A stretch of DNA of 6,515 nucleotides from Candidatus Proteinoplasmatales archaeon SG8-5 (GTDB taxonomy: Archaea > Thermoplasmatota > Thermoplasmata > SG8-5). The stretch is taken from positions 1 through 6,515 of the forward strand of contig LSSH01000032.1 of assembly GCA_001595885.1 (NCBI GenBank). The letters are read 5' to 3'. The notes under the pieces were generated by a model. It made no database searches and was not told the DNA's origin. It was given only the letters and a program-made list of their open reading frames with translations. The stretch's first letter is position 1, and every line of letters begins with the position of its first letter. A program made the translations under genes and the position numbers. Shown in pieces: positions 1 through 4,758 of this stretch.

Positions 1-204
1 AGGCAGATACTGACGACCGAGGCCAGGGAAAGGATGGCACGGTTGAAGACAGCCAGGCCGGAGTTCGCCGAGGCGGTCGAGAACCAGCTCATAATGCTGG
101 CGCAGTCCGGGCAGCTGGGCGGCATGATCGACGACGGGACCCTCGTCCAAATATTGGAGAAGCTCACGCCCGAGAAACGGGAGATAACGATAAAGCGAGT
201 ATAG
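1..204 (+). CDS. PDCD5-family DNA-binding protein, 3' part
   Basis: This is the C-terminal 67 residues of a PDCD5/DUF122-type protein; the start lies outside the window. The reading frame is open from base 1 and ends at TAG 202-204. Visible family features are RQILTTEARERMARL near the beginning, a helical stretch with VENQLIMLAQSG, and the closing segment around ILEKLTPEKREITIKRV, which is typical of the compact three-helix core of archaeal PDCD5 homologues. The family binds nucleic acid, but its precise role in Archaea is not settled. Its position directly upstream of eL39, eL31 and aIF6 (8 nt to eL39) is the usual archaeal context and strongly supports the call. Confidence 0.93.
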   Translation, partial: RQILTTEARERMARLKTARPEFAEAVENQLIMLAQSGQLGGMIDDGTLVQILEKLTPEKREITIKRV

Positions 205-212
205 GTGATCGA

Positions 213-368
213 ATGGCACGACACAAACCCTTGGCAAAGAAGATGCGCCTGAACAAGAGGACTAAGCAGAACAGGCGCGTGCCAGCCTGGGTCATGCAGC
301 GGACCAACCGCGCATTCAGCAGGCATCCGAAACAGAGGAACTGGCGCAGGAACCGCCTGAAGATTTGA
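213..368 (+). CDS. rpl39e: Ribosomal protein eL39
   Basis: A 51-residue, extremely basic protein (MARHKPLAKKMRLNKRTKQN...) with the Arg/Lys/Asn-rich, Trp-containing sequence and the exact length expected for eL39, a large-subunit protein that lines the nascent peptide exit tunnel. The ATG is preceded by AGGTGATC at 204-211, a near-perfect archaeal ribosome binding site that overlaps the last base of the PDCD5 stop codon, so the two genes are translated from one transcript. It is followed after 11 nt by eL31. The C-terminal RNWRRNRLKI is a family hallmark. Function is from family knowledge. Confidence 0.97.
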   Translation: MARHKPLAKKMRLNKRTKQNRRVPAWVMQRTNRAFSRHPKQRNWRRNRLKI

Positions 369-379
369 ACGGTGTGACG

Positions 380-652
380 ATGGCAGAGGACGAGGACGAG
401 AGGATAATAACCGTGCCTTTTCGGAAGTTGCAGGACGTCCCCAGGACGAGAAGGGCGCAGAAGGCCATCAAGCTCCTGAAGGCCCACGTGGCCCGGCACA
501 TGAAGGCCGATGTGGACGACGTCTGGATATACTGGGACCTGAACGAGGCCATCTGGGCAAGGGGGAGAGAGAAGCCGCCCAACAAGATCAAGGTGAAGGC
601 TATCAAGTTCGAGGACGGCCTGGTCGAGGTCTCGCTCCCGGACGAGGAATGA
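380..652 (+). CDS. rpl31e: Ribosomal protein eL31
   Basis: A 90-residue large-subunit ribosomal protein of the eL31 family, which lies near the polypeptide exit and contacts the signal recognition particle region. Recognisable segments are ERIITVPFRKLQDVPRTRRAQKAIKLL, then KADVDDVWIYWDLNEAIWARG, then PPNKIKVKAIKFEDGLVEVSL, which follow the family order along its full length. I chose ATG 380, which gives MAEDEDERII and has GGTGTGAC just upstream. An in-frame TTG at 365 would overlap the eL39 stop and add five residues without a better binding site. It is the third gene of the translation operon, 13 nt before aIF6. Confidence 0.96.
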   Translation: MAEDEDERIITVPFRKLQDVPRTRRAQKAIKLLKAHVARHMKADVDDVWIYWDLNEAIWARGREKPPNKIKVKAIKFEDGLVEVSLPDEE

Positions 653-665
653 TCAGAGTGGGCGA

Positions 666-1328
666 ATGCTGGTTCAGGGCGAGATATTCGGCAATCCGTA
701 CATAGGCGTCTACTGCGCGGCCAATGAGAACACGGCCTTTTTTCCATACACCACGCCGGACAAGATCATCGACACGACCAGGAAGGCACTGGGGATAGCC
801 GGGGCGATGAGGACGTCAATCGATGGGGCGCACGTTATCGGAGCGCTCATCTGCATGAACTCCAAGGGGGCGATCGTTTCTCAATTCATCTCCGAGGTGG
901 AGCTAAGCCAGATACGCTCGGAGGTGAAGGTCACCAAACTGCTTCATAAGCTCAACGCCGTCGGTAACAACATACTTGTCAACGACAACGGCGCGCTTGT
1001 CAATCCCGAGTACGACGACAACACCGTCAATGTCATTTCAGAGGCCCTTGACGTCCCGGCAGAGAGGGGTACCGTGGCCGGGTACAAGACGGTCGGCTCC
1101 GCCGCCATGGCCACGAACAAGGGGGTCATCTGCCACCCGCACACAAGCGAGCCCGAGAAGGAGCAGCTCAGGCGCGTGCTCGGCGTGGAGGTCCACATCG
1201 CCACCGCCAACTACGGGACCGGCCTCCTGGGGGCCTGCATGATAGCCAACACCAAGGGCGCCCTCGTGGGCCAGGCCAGCACTCCGATCGAGTTGGGGAA
1301 GATAGAAGACGGTCTAAAATTATATTGA
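666..1328 (+). CDS. eif6: Translation initiation factor 6 (aIF6)
   Basis: A complete 220-residue aIF6, the usual family length. The family forms a five-fold pentein propeller that binds the 50S subunit at the subunit interface and stops premature joining to 30S, with a role in ribosome assembly. The repeat units are visible as recurring hydrophobic strands followed by G-A-L/I-V turns: NPYIGVYCAANENTA, HVIGALICMNSKGAIVS, NNILVNDNGALVNPEY, TVGSAAMATNKGVICHP, and GLLGACMIANTKGALVG. ATG 666 is preceded by a weak GAGTG site. It ends the recognisable translation operon; the usual downstream neighbours (L18a/LX, prefoldin alpha, FtsY) are not present. Confidence 0.97.
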   Translation: MLVQGEIFGNPYIGVYCAANENTAFFPYTTPDKIIDTTRKALGIAGAMRTSIDGAHVIGALICMNSKGAIVSQFISEVELSQIRSEVKVTKLLHKLNAVGNNILVNDNGALVNPEYDDNTVNVISEALDVPAERGTVAGYKTVGSAAMATNKGVICHPHTSEPEKEQLRRVLGVEVHIATANYGTGLLGACMIANTKGALVGQASTPIELGKIEDGLKLY

Positions 1329-1534
1329 TAACGACGTCCGAGAGATGACTAGCTTATTATTCAAATTTAATTTATTTGTAACAAACTAATCTAGATAGAA
1401 GAAGGACAGGGAAATGAAAGAGGAGCTGGAGGGCCAGTAGCCTCAGGGTGTCCGATTTTTTACGCCCCCAGTAAACAGAACACCCATCACGGGGTCCTTC
1501 CCTTTACTTTCTTCACCCCCGCCTCTAACACGGG
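1329..1534 (+). other. AT-rich gap with possible small RNA
   Basis: No protein gene is supported in this gap. Just after aIF6 is a T/A-rich stretch (about 1351-1380) that could end the translation transcript by U-tract termination and that also contains TATA-like sequence (TTTAATTTATTT). About 25-30 nt downstream begins a purine-rich segment with a possible hairpin: GAGG 1420-1423 with CCTC 1441-1444 and CTGG 1426-1429 with CCAG 1434-1437, followed by T6 at 1456-1461. This could be a roughly 60-nt small RNA, a terminator, or a leader of the next operon. The only ORF here encodes eight codons (ATG 1414) and is not convincing. Confidence 0.25.
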
Positions 1535-1572
1535 ATTATATCCTATCCTGAGCATGTTATACTTGAGGTGAT
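1535..1572 (+). promoter_or_regulatory. TATA box and ribosome binding site of small-gene operon
   Basis: ATTATAT (1535-1541) is a good archaeal TATA box. Transcription would start about 25 nt downstream, almost directly at GAGGTGAT (1565-1572), a strong match to the archaeal anti-Shine-Dalgarno partner, 5 nt before ATG 1578. The leader would therefore be very short. The same arrangement appears before the exported-protein gene on the minus strand at 3286-3325. Confidence 0.6.
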
Positions 1573-1577
1573 GAAAG

Positions 1578-1706
1578 ATGACCGAGGACCTAAAGGATGT
1601 GATACGGAGCCTGTTCGGCCGCCAGAAGGGCGGGTCAGCATCGGGTCTCGGTGGCTCCCTGAAGGCACTGCAAGAGGGAGTGAAGTACCGGGCATCGATG
1701 GTCTGA
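1578..1706 (+). CDS. Unrecognised 42-residue protein, first gene of small-gene operon
   Basis: I do not recognise this protein. It begins MTEDLKDVIRSLFGRQKGG, which looks like an amphipathic helix, continues with a Gly/Ser-rich linker (GGSASGLGG) and ends in SLKALQEGVKYRASMV, probably a second short helix. The start is decided by GAGGTGAT at 1565-1572, correctly spaced from ATG 1578. A longer competing frame beginning at GTG 1568 has its start codon inside that ribosome binding site and encodes a low-complexity Pro/Arg-rich N-terminus, so I reject it. The next gene starts 14 nt after this stop, with its own binding site. Cytoplasmic; function unknown. Confidence 0.62.
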   Translation: MTEDLKDVIRSLFGRQKGGSASGLGGSLKALQEGVKYRASMV

Positions 1707-1720
1707 ACGAGGTGAGGCGG

Positions 1721-1897
1721 ATGGACGACTTCGCGGAATTGAGGGGCGGGCACCCGCCCAGGGACATCTACTCCGAGCTTCAAGGCATCGAGCAACGAGG
1801 CAGGAGGCTCAGGCACGAGAGAAAGTCCTGGCTACGAAGGCTGTTCAGGCCCGGGCCGGCGAGCGAAGGGCAGGGCGTCCCCACGCGCTCTGCCTGA
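1721..1897 (+). CDS. Unrecognised 58-residue basic protein
   Basis: Not recognised. ATG 1721 is preceded by GAGGTGA at 1709-1715, a strong archaeal ribosome binding site with 5 nt spacing, so this start is preferred to the in-frame extension back to 1568. The N-terminal third is acidic to neutral (MDDFAELRGGHPPRDIYSEL). The middle, about residues 24-44, is highly basic (QRGRRLRHERKSWLRRLFRPG), consistent with binding to RNA or an acidic membrane surface. The C-terminus is a short Gly/Pro/Ser tail. There are no membrane segments and no cysteines. It sits 14 nt after the 42-residue gene and 27 nt before the next, consistent with one transcript. Confidence 0.62.
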   Translation: MDDFAELRGGHPPRDIYSELQGIEQRGRRLRHERKSWLRRLFRPGPASEGQGVPTRSA

Positions 1898-1924
1898 GCA
1901 TTAGATTGCACAAGAGGGACGGCG

Positions 1925-2122
1925 ATGATGGCCCTGGACAGTGACACGCTGCTGCTGAAGCGCTTGTTGAGGGAGGCCAGCATACAGGCCAAGAAGAGAT
2001 GCATGAACGTCTGTTACGTAACCAAGATACCGCTGATACTGAGACAAAGGGTCGCGGACGTGTCCTCGGAGACCTACCCCCTGTTCCTCCTGCCCTGCGT
2101 CAGAACGGAGGCGGGCGAATGA
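1925..2122 (+). CDS. Unrecognised 65-residue protein with three cysteines
   Basis: Not recognised. ATG 1925 is followed by another ATG; GAGGG at 1914-1918 is suitably placed for either. The sequence starts with a Leu-rich helix (DTLLLKRLLREASIQAKKR), followed by CMNVCYVTKIPLILRQRV and then TYPLFLLPCVRTEAGE. Cysteines at residues 26, 30 and 58 form a CxxxC plus C pattern that could bind metal or form a disulfide, but this is speculation. The hydrophobic stretches are too short for a clear membrane helix. Its stop codon overlaps the next start (ATGA at 2119-2122), which indicates translational coupling and supports both being real genes. Confidence 0.62.
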   Translation: MMALDSDTLLLKRLLREASIQAKKRCMNVCYVTKIPLILRQRVADVSSETYPLFLLPCVRTEAGE

Positions 2123-2292
2123 ACATCATCGTGTACCAGATCGAGAGGCGTTATGACGGCACGAAATCGGTTGAACCGATAGCCCTTTTCAGGCGATGGG
2201 ACGAGGCGAAGAGCTACATCGAGCAGATGGTGGCCGGGGGCAAGGAGGCCTACGGCATGGTGGTGGGACCGCTGAGATTGAGCAAGATATGA
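2119..2292 (+). CDS. Unrecognised 57-residue protein, coupled to upstream gene
   Basis: Not recognised. It starts at ATG 2119, inside the ATGA overlap with the preceding gene, with GGAGG at 2107-2111 (7 nt spacing). A longer frame from 1999 exists but lies inside the upstream gene and lacks a binding site. The sequence reads as strand (NIIVYQIERRYDG), strand (PIALFRRW), helix (DEAKSYIEQMVAGG) and strand (YGMVVGPLRL), a small alpha/beta fold. No cysteines and no membrane segment. The next gene begins 16 nt after the stop. Function unknown. Confidence 0.68.
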   Translation: MNIIVYQIERRYDGTKSVEPIALFRRWDEAKSYIEQMVAGGKEAYGMVVGPLRLSKI

Positions 2293-2308
2293 CAAAGGAG
2301 TTGATAGC

Positions 2309-2668
2309 ATGATAAACATCGACGAACTGATTGAGAAGGCCGAGGCGAACGATTCAGACGAGTTCATCATATCGGTCGAGAGGAACGACAACCACAACAT
2401 CGCGGTTGGCGTGCGGACCAGGAAAGGCAAGACGGACAAGTTCCAGATATTCACGGCGATTTCCATCAAACTGGGCATCAGGGAGAACTGCTCCGTCGAC
2501 CTGGACCAGCTGATCAAGGCAACCGGCGAGCTGTACGCGTTCAAGCAGGACGGCTACTGCCTGTGCTACGGCGGCGACGGCATCGTCTATGCGGAAAAGG
2601 AGACCTCCAGGAAGGACGTTGAGAAGCAGCTTGACAGGATGAAGACGATGATGGCGAACTCGCATTAG
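2309..2668 (+). CDS. Unrecognised 119-residue protein, last gene of small-gene operon
   Basis: Not recognised. ATG 2309 has AAAGGAG upstream (GGAG 2297-2300, 8 nt spacing). The protein is soluble and mixed alpha/beta: an N-terminal helix (residues 2-14), strands EFIISVERND and NIAVGVRTRKG, FQIFTAISIKLGI, a helix around LDQLIKATGEL, strands FKQDGYCLCYGGDGIVYAEKE and a charged C-terminal helix (SRKDVEKQLDRMKTMM). Cysteines are at 61, 84 and 86 (CxC). Codon usage resembles the ribosomal genes nearby, so there is no sign of recent transfer. A GC-rich terminator follows 24 nt after the stop, closing the five-gene unit. Confidence 0.8.
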   Translation: MINIDELIEKAEANDSDEFIISVERNDNHNIAVGVRTRKGKTDKFQIFTAISIKLGIRENCSVDLDQLIKATGELYAFKQDGYCLCYGGDGIVYAEKETSRKDVEKQLDRMKTMMANSH

Positions 2669-2692
2669 TAAGATTTGATGACCTCTTTCCCG

Positions 2693-2725
2693 CGGGGGCT
2701 GCCCGGCCCCCGGCTTTTATTTTTT
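2693..2725 (+). terminator. Intrinsic-type terminator after small-gene operon
   Basis: A perfect 7-bp GC stem (CGGGGGC 2693-2699 with GCCCCCG 2706-2712, six-base loop) is followed by TTTTATTTTTT at 2715-2725. It is the first of three T-tracts in a row downstream of the operon. Archaeal RNA polymerase terminates mainly at T-tracts, so the tail is the key part. Confidence 0.82.
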
Positions 2726-2772
2726 CAGATGTGATGGGTAGATGAAGGCCAGTGATAAGACGGATGAGGCTC
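2726..2772 (+). repeat. 47-bp direct repeat, copy 1
   Basis: Identical over 47 bases to 2789-2835, giving a 63-bp period. The repeat is GATG-rich (CAGATGTGATGGGTAGATGA...). The 16 bases after it (2773-2788) differ from those after copy 2 but share the form GGG-N-C followed by T/A-rich sequence. It begins immediately after the T-tract of the operon terminator. Confidence 0.95.
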
Positions 2773-2788
2773 TCGGGACTTTATTTGC

Positions 2789-2835
2789 CAGATGTGATGG
2801 GTAGATGAAGGCCAGTGATAAGACGGATGAGGCTC
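2789..2835 (+). repeat. 47-bp direct repeat, copy 2
   Basis: This is the second identical copy. GGCCAG (2810-2815) can pair with CTGGGCC (2836-2842) with one bulged G, and T7 follows at 2844-2850, so this copy resembles a terminator. Both copies also contain ATGAAGGCCAGTGATAAG, which begins a 20-codon (2742-2804) and a 16-codon (2805-2855) mini-ORF placed head to tail; neither has a good ribosome binding site. Confidence 0.95.
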
Positions 2836-2878
2836 CTGGGCCCTTTTTTTATTAGTACAAATCAGACTGCCTTCTAAT

Positions 2879-2967
2879 TCAAACAATAAATATAAAAATA
2901 TTTTTAATTTAAAGTGAAAATTAAATTGTGCGGCGCATCGCTCCGTTCAGGAGTGGAACGCGCCGCA
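2879..2967 (-). terminator. Hairpin and T-rich tail ending the exported-protein gene
   Basis: Reading on the minus strand, TGCGGCGC (2967-2960) pairs perfectly with GCGCCGCA (2936-2929). An inner 6-bp stem (2950-2955 with 2939-2944, one G-T pair) has a five-base loop. The stop codon at 2947-2949 lies in that loop, so the hairpin spans the last codons. A long T/A-rich tail follows (about 2927-2879). This is probably the terminator and may be a 3' end protected from decay. Confidence 0.65.
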
Positions 2968-3282
2968 GTGGAAGCCTGAACCCTTCGCTCGATAGTGGTC
3001 GGTGTGCGGGCCCTCGACGCTCTTGGGGTTCGACCAGTCTCCAGTGTCGGCATCGACCGGCACTCCGTCGGGACCAGTCTTCGGGTTCGGGTCCTCGCAG
3101 ACCGGCAGCGGCTCGGAGATGCACGGTGTCCGTCCGGGCAGCGGCGGGGGCCTGTTGATGGGCGTGAGATCCGGGCTCTGCATCATCTGGGCCATGGCGA
3201 CCCCGAGGAACGCCGCGGTCGCGGCCATCACCGCGATGACGAGTATCAGGTGCTTCCCTCTTATCTGTCTCCTAGCGGTCAG
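2947..3282 (-). CDS. Small exported Pro-rich protein with signal peptide, probable CTG start
   Basis: Not recognised as a family. Starting at CTG 3282-3280 gives 111 residues: a basic n-region (TARRQIRGKH, residues 2-11), a hydrophobic core LILVIAVMAATAAFLGVAMA (12-31) and a likely signal peptidase site after AMA at residue 31. The mature part of about 80 residues is rich in Pro, Asp and Gly, with Cys at 54, 62 and 106 and a C-terminal GFHCGAFHS. CTG is chosen because GAGGTGAT (3293-3286) lies 3 nt upstream, the frame is closed by TGA just before it, and there is no ATG, GTG or TTG before the GTG at 3231, which would remove the charged n-region and half the signal peptide. It has its own TATA box. 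Confidence 0.68.
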   Translation of the reverse strand: MTARRQIRGKHLILVIAVMAATAAFLGVAMAQMMQSPDLTPINRPPPLPGRTPCISEPLPVCEDPNPKTGPDGVPVDADTGDWSNPKSVEGPHTDHYRAKGSGFHCGAFHS

Positions 3283-3285
3283 TTT

Positions 3286-3325
3286 ATCACCTCAAGAATC
3301 ATATTGCCTGAAAACGATATATAAT
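3286..3325 (-). promoter_or_regulatory. TATA box and ribosome binding site of exported-protein gene
   Basis: On the minus strand, ATTATATAT (3325-3317) is a TATA box, followed 22 nt after its first seven bases by CTTGAGGTGAT (3296-3286). The spacing and both elements match those at 1535-1572 ahead of the small-gene operon. The predicted leader is short. Confidence 0.6.
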
Positions 3326-3428
3326 CGCGTTAGAGAGGGCAGTGAAGAACCGCCATTAGACCCCGCGAGGATGCCCGATTCGTAAACATTCGGTGATAAA
3401 TAACGGTCATGCGGAAATGACTGGCCCT

Positions 3429-4166
3429 TTATCCAAGTTCTTGCAAAAGCGATATCGTGCTCTGTTCCTCCAGGGCCTCTAGGAACTCCACGGGAAGGCT
3501 TTCGTCAGCCAGTAGCTTGTTTATAATCACATCGGAGGGCACGCCGTCCCGGGCCATGTCGATCACCCTGTGGATGACCTTCCGCGCCATCTCTCTGTTG
3601 ACGAAGAACTCGCGCATCGCCCGGTGATACTTGTCCACCAGCTTCCTGGAGGATTCGAAGTACAGCTTTGCCTGCCTCTCCGCCAGGTGGTCGGGCAGCA
3701 TCTCCAGGAGGTCGAGGGCCGTGTACCTCTTCTCGGCGATGTTCGCCATCTTCCACGCGTGCCTTATGGCCCCGAGCGGCCCCATCTTGTCGATGGTGTC
3801 CGCGTCGTGGACTATCTTGGCCTCGACAGTCGTGGCCTCCACCTCCCCGTCGTGGGCCTCGATGCAGTGGAGGACCTTGGTTATGGTCCCCTCGTCGACC
3901 CCCAGCTTCTCCAACAATTCCCTGGCGATCCTCATGCCCTTGAAGCAATGCCCCTCGTTGCCCTCGACTAGCCCGACGTCGTGCAGCCAGGCTCCAGCCA
4001 AGACCACGTCTATGTCGCCGCCCTCCTGGTCATGAAGGTGCATGGCTATCTTGTTAACGCGGAATAGGTGTCTGTTCCCCATCGACTTGCCGGCGAAGGC
4101 CATGTTCCAATCCACGAATATGGAATACTCCTCTATCTTCTCGAGAACCAGGTCGGAAATGGGCAT
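3429..4166 (-). CDS. HD-domain phosphohydrolase, YedJ/YpgQ-like
   Basis: A 245-residue cytoplasmic protein with an N-terminal HD domain, a fold that uses metal ions to cleave phosphoester or phosphoanhydride bonds. Likely metal ligands are His33 (NRHLFRV), the His62-Asp63 pair (AGAWLHDVGL), and Asp121 or Asp123 (EAKIVHDADTIDKMGPLG); His73, His100 and His105 may also take part. The phrase EAKIVxDADxxDxxGxxG is characteristic of the YedJ/YpgQ group, some of which act on nucleotides; the substrate here is not evident. The C-terminal third is helical and charged. I start at ATG 4166 rather than TTG 4169. With no ribosome binding site and TTATTAAT at 4197-4190, the mRNA is probably leaderless. Confidence 0.88.
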   Translation of the reverse strand: MPISDLVLEKIEEYSIFVDWNMAFAGKSMGNRHLFRVNKIAMHLHDQEGGDIDVVLAGAWLHDVGLVEGNEGHCFKGMRIARELLEKLGVDEGTITKVLHCIEAHDGEVEATTVEAKIVHDADTIDKMGPLGAIRHAWKMANIAEKRYTALDLLEMLPDHLAERQAKLYFESSRKLVDKYHRAMREFFVNREMARKVIHRVIDMARDGVPSDVIINKLLADESLPVEFLEALEEQSTISLLQELG

Positions 4167-4189
4167 CAATATGTATATGGGATTATGAC

Positions 4190-4197
4190 ATTAATAA
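4190..4197 (-). promoter_or_regulatory. TATA box of HD-domain gene
   Basis: TTATTAAT on the minus strand ends 24 nt before ATG 4166. This places the transcription start at or next to the start codon, in keeping with the missing ribosome binding site. Confidence 0.45.
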
Positions 4198-4269
4198 TGT
4201 TCGGAATGGCATTGTCGTGAGGGCGCGGTCTGGAAGATTAGCCGGGTCTTCGAATATCCCAGCGCGATA

Positions 4270-4497
4270 CTACGAAAAGGAGCATATAGAGTACCTGACG
4301 TCAGTGCCGCCTAGGGTGTTGTGAAGCTTGTCGATCATGTCCCTGAAGGACTCGCCCAGACCCTCGCCGAGACCGCCCTCCATCACGAAGTCGTATTCCC
4401 CTCTGATGGGCTTCCAGCCGAGCTTTTCAAGCTTCGCTATGACCTCCGACGGGGGCGCCCCCTCGCTGTGGAACTGGATCTTGAGATACGTCCTCAT
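4270..4497 (-). CDS. Unrecognised 75-residue alpha/beta protein
   Basis: Not recognised with certainty. It begins MRTYLKIQFHSEGAPPSEVIAKLEKLGW, a strand followed by a helix, continues with KPIRGEYDFVMEGG (strands), then helix ESFRDMIDKLHNTLGGT and a final strand DVRYSICSFS. This beta-alpha-beta-beta-alpha-beta order suggests a ferredoxin-like or small ligand-binding fold; that is inference. It is soluble with a single Cys near the end. Only a weak GGT lies before the ATG, but a TATA-like TTATTACTT at 4531-4523 about 26 nt upstream suggests a leaderless transcript. Its stop is about 100 nt before the HD gene, which has its own promoter. Confidence 0.78.
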   Translation of the reverse strand: MRTYLKIQFHSEGAPPSEVIAKLEKLGWKPIRGEYDFVMEGGLGEGLGESFRDMIDKLHNTLGGTDVRYSICSFS

Positions 4498-4522
4498 TCT
4501 ACCGGCGGGTGAATGAGCGTGG

Positions 4523-4533
4523 AAGTAATAAGA
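4523..4533 (-). promoter_or_regulatory. TATA box of 75-residue protein gene
   Basis: TCTTATTACTT on the minus strand lies about 26 nt before ATG 4497, the distance expected for a leaderless archaeal gene. Confidence 0.4.
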
Positions 4534-4712
4534 TTTGTCGTTTGTGGCCTGTTTACGGTTACAGAATACCTATCCAGTCCCCTGCGGATGTCTTTTATGG
4601 GTAAATACAAAATATATTATACTAGTAGACGTTTGGCTATATCCAAGTAAAGTCGAAAGTTAGAAGACTACCCCCTTTTAGGATCTCTAAAATCCGGGTT
4701 TGGGATTTAATT
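4534..4712 (+). other. Intergenic region upstream of cold-shock gene
   Basis: No protein gene is seen here. There is a second TATA-like site, TATATTAT at 4613-4620, about 150 nt before the cold-shock ATG. A transcript from it would begin near 4645 and contain a hairpin, TTTTAG (4676-4681) with CTAAAA (4687-4692), loop of five bases. It might give a long leader for the cold-shock mRNA or a separate small RNA. The nearer promoter at 4721-4730 alone is enough to explain expression. Confidence 0.25.
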
Positions 4713-4720
4713 TTCAGTAC

Positions 4721-4758
4721 TTTATTTAAATCAGAAACAAGGACTCTGAGGAGGTGAT
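4721..4758 (+). promoter_or_regulatory. Promoter and ribosome binding site of cold-shock gene
   Basis: TTTATTTAAA (4721-4730) is a strong TATA box. GAGGAGGTGAT (4748-4758) is the best ribosome binding site in the window, 5 nt before ATG 4764. The leader from this promoter would be only about 15-20 nt, and the sites suggest high expression. Confidence 0.7.

Noticed and set aside
1487..1816. Minus-strand 109-codon ORF
   Set aside because: It is antisense to two plus-strand genes with strong ribosome binding sites, and crosses their promoter; no binding site or TATA box of its own.
1568..1897. One 109-codon gene from GTG 1568
   Set aside because: Its start codon lies within the ribosome binding site for ATG 1578, and its N-terminal half is low-complexity Pro/Arg-rich sequence.
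1999..2118. Extended N-terminus of the 57-residue gene
   Set aside because: It lies inside the coupled upstream gene in another frame and has no ribosome binding site; GGAGG is placed for ATG 2119.
1578..2122. Toxin-antitoxin pair
   Set aside because: Gene sizes and the ATGA overlap would fit, but no toxin or antitoxin motif was recognised and five genes share the unit.
2074..2544. Minus-strand 156-codon ORF
   Set aside because: It is the reverse shadow of the coupled small genes; Ser/Leu-rich with no start signals.
2726..2772. Box C/D guide RNA
   Set aside because: GTGATGG resembles a C box, but no CTGA D box occurs on either strand of the repeat.
2726..2835. CRISPR array
   Set aside because: Only two repeat copies with a 16-base, T-rich separator and no further unit; the repeat is 47 bases with no typical palindromic ends and no cas gene nearby.
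3570..4035. Plus-strand ORFs over the HD gene
   Set aside because: They are reverse shadows of a protein with clear HD-family motifs.
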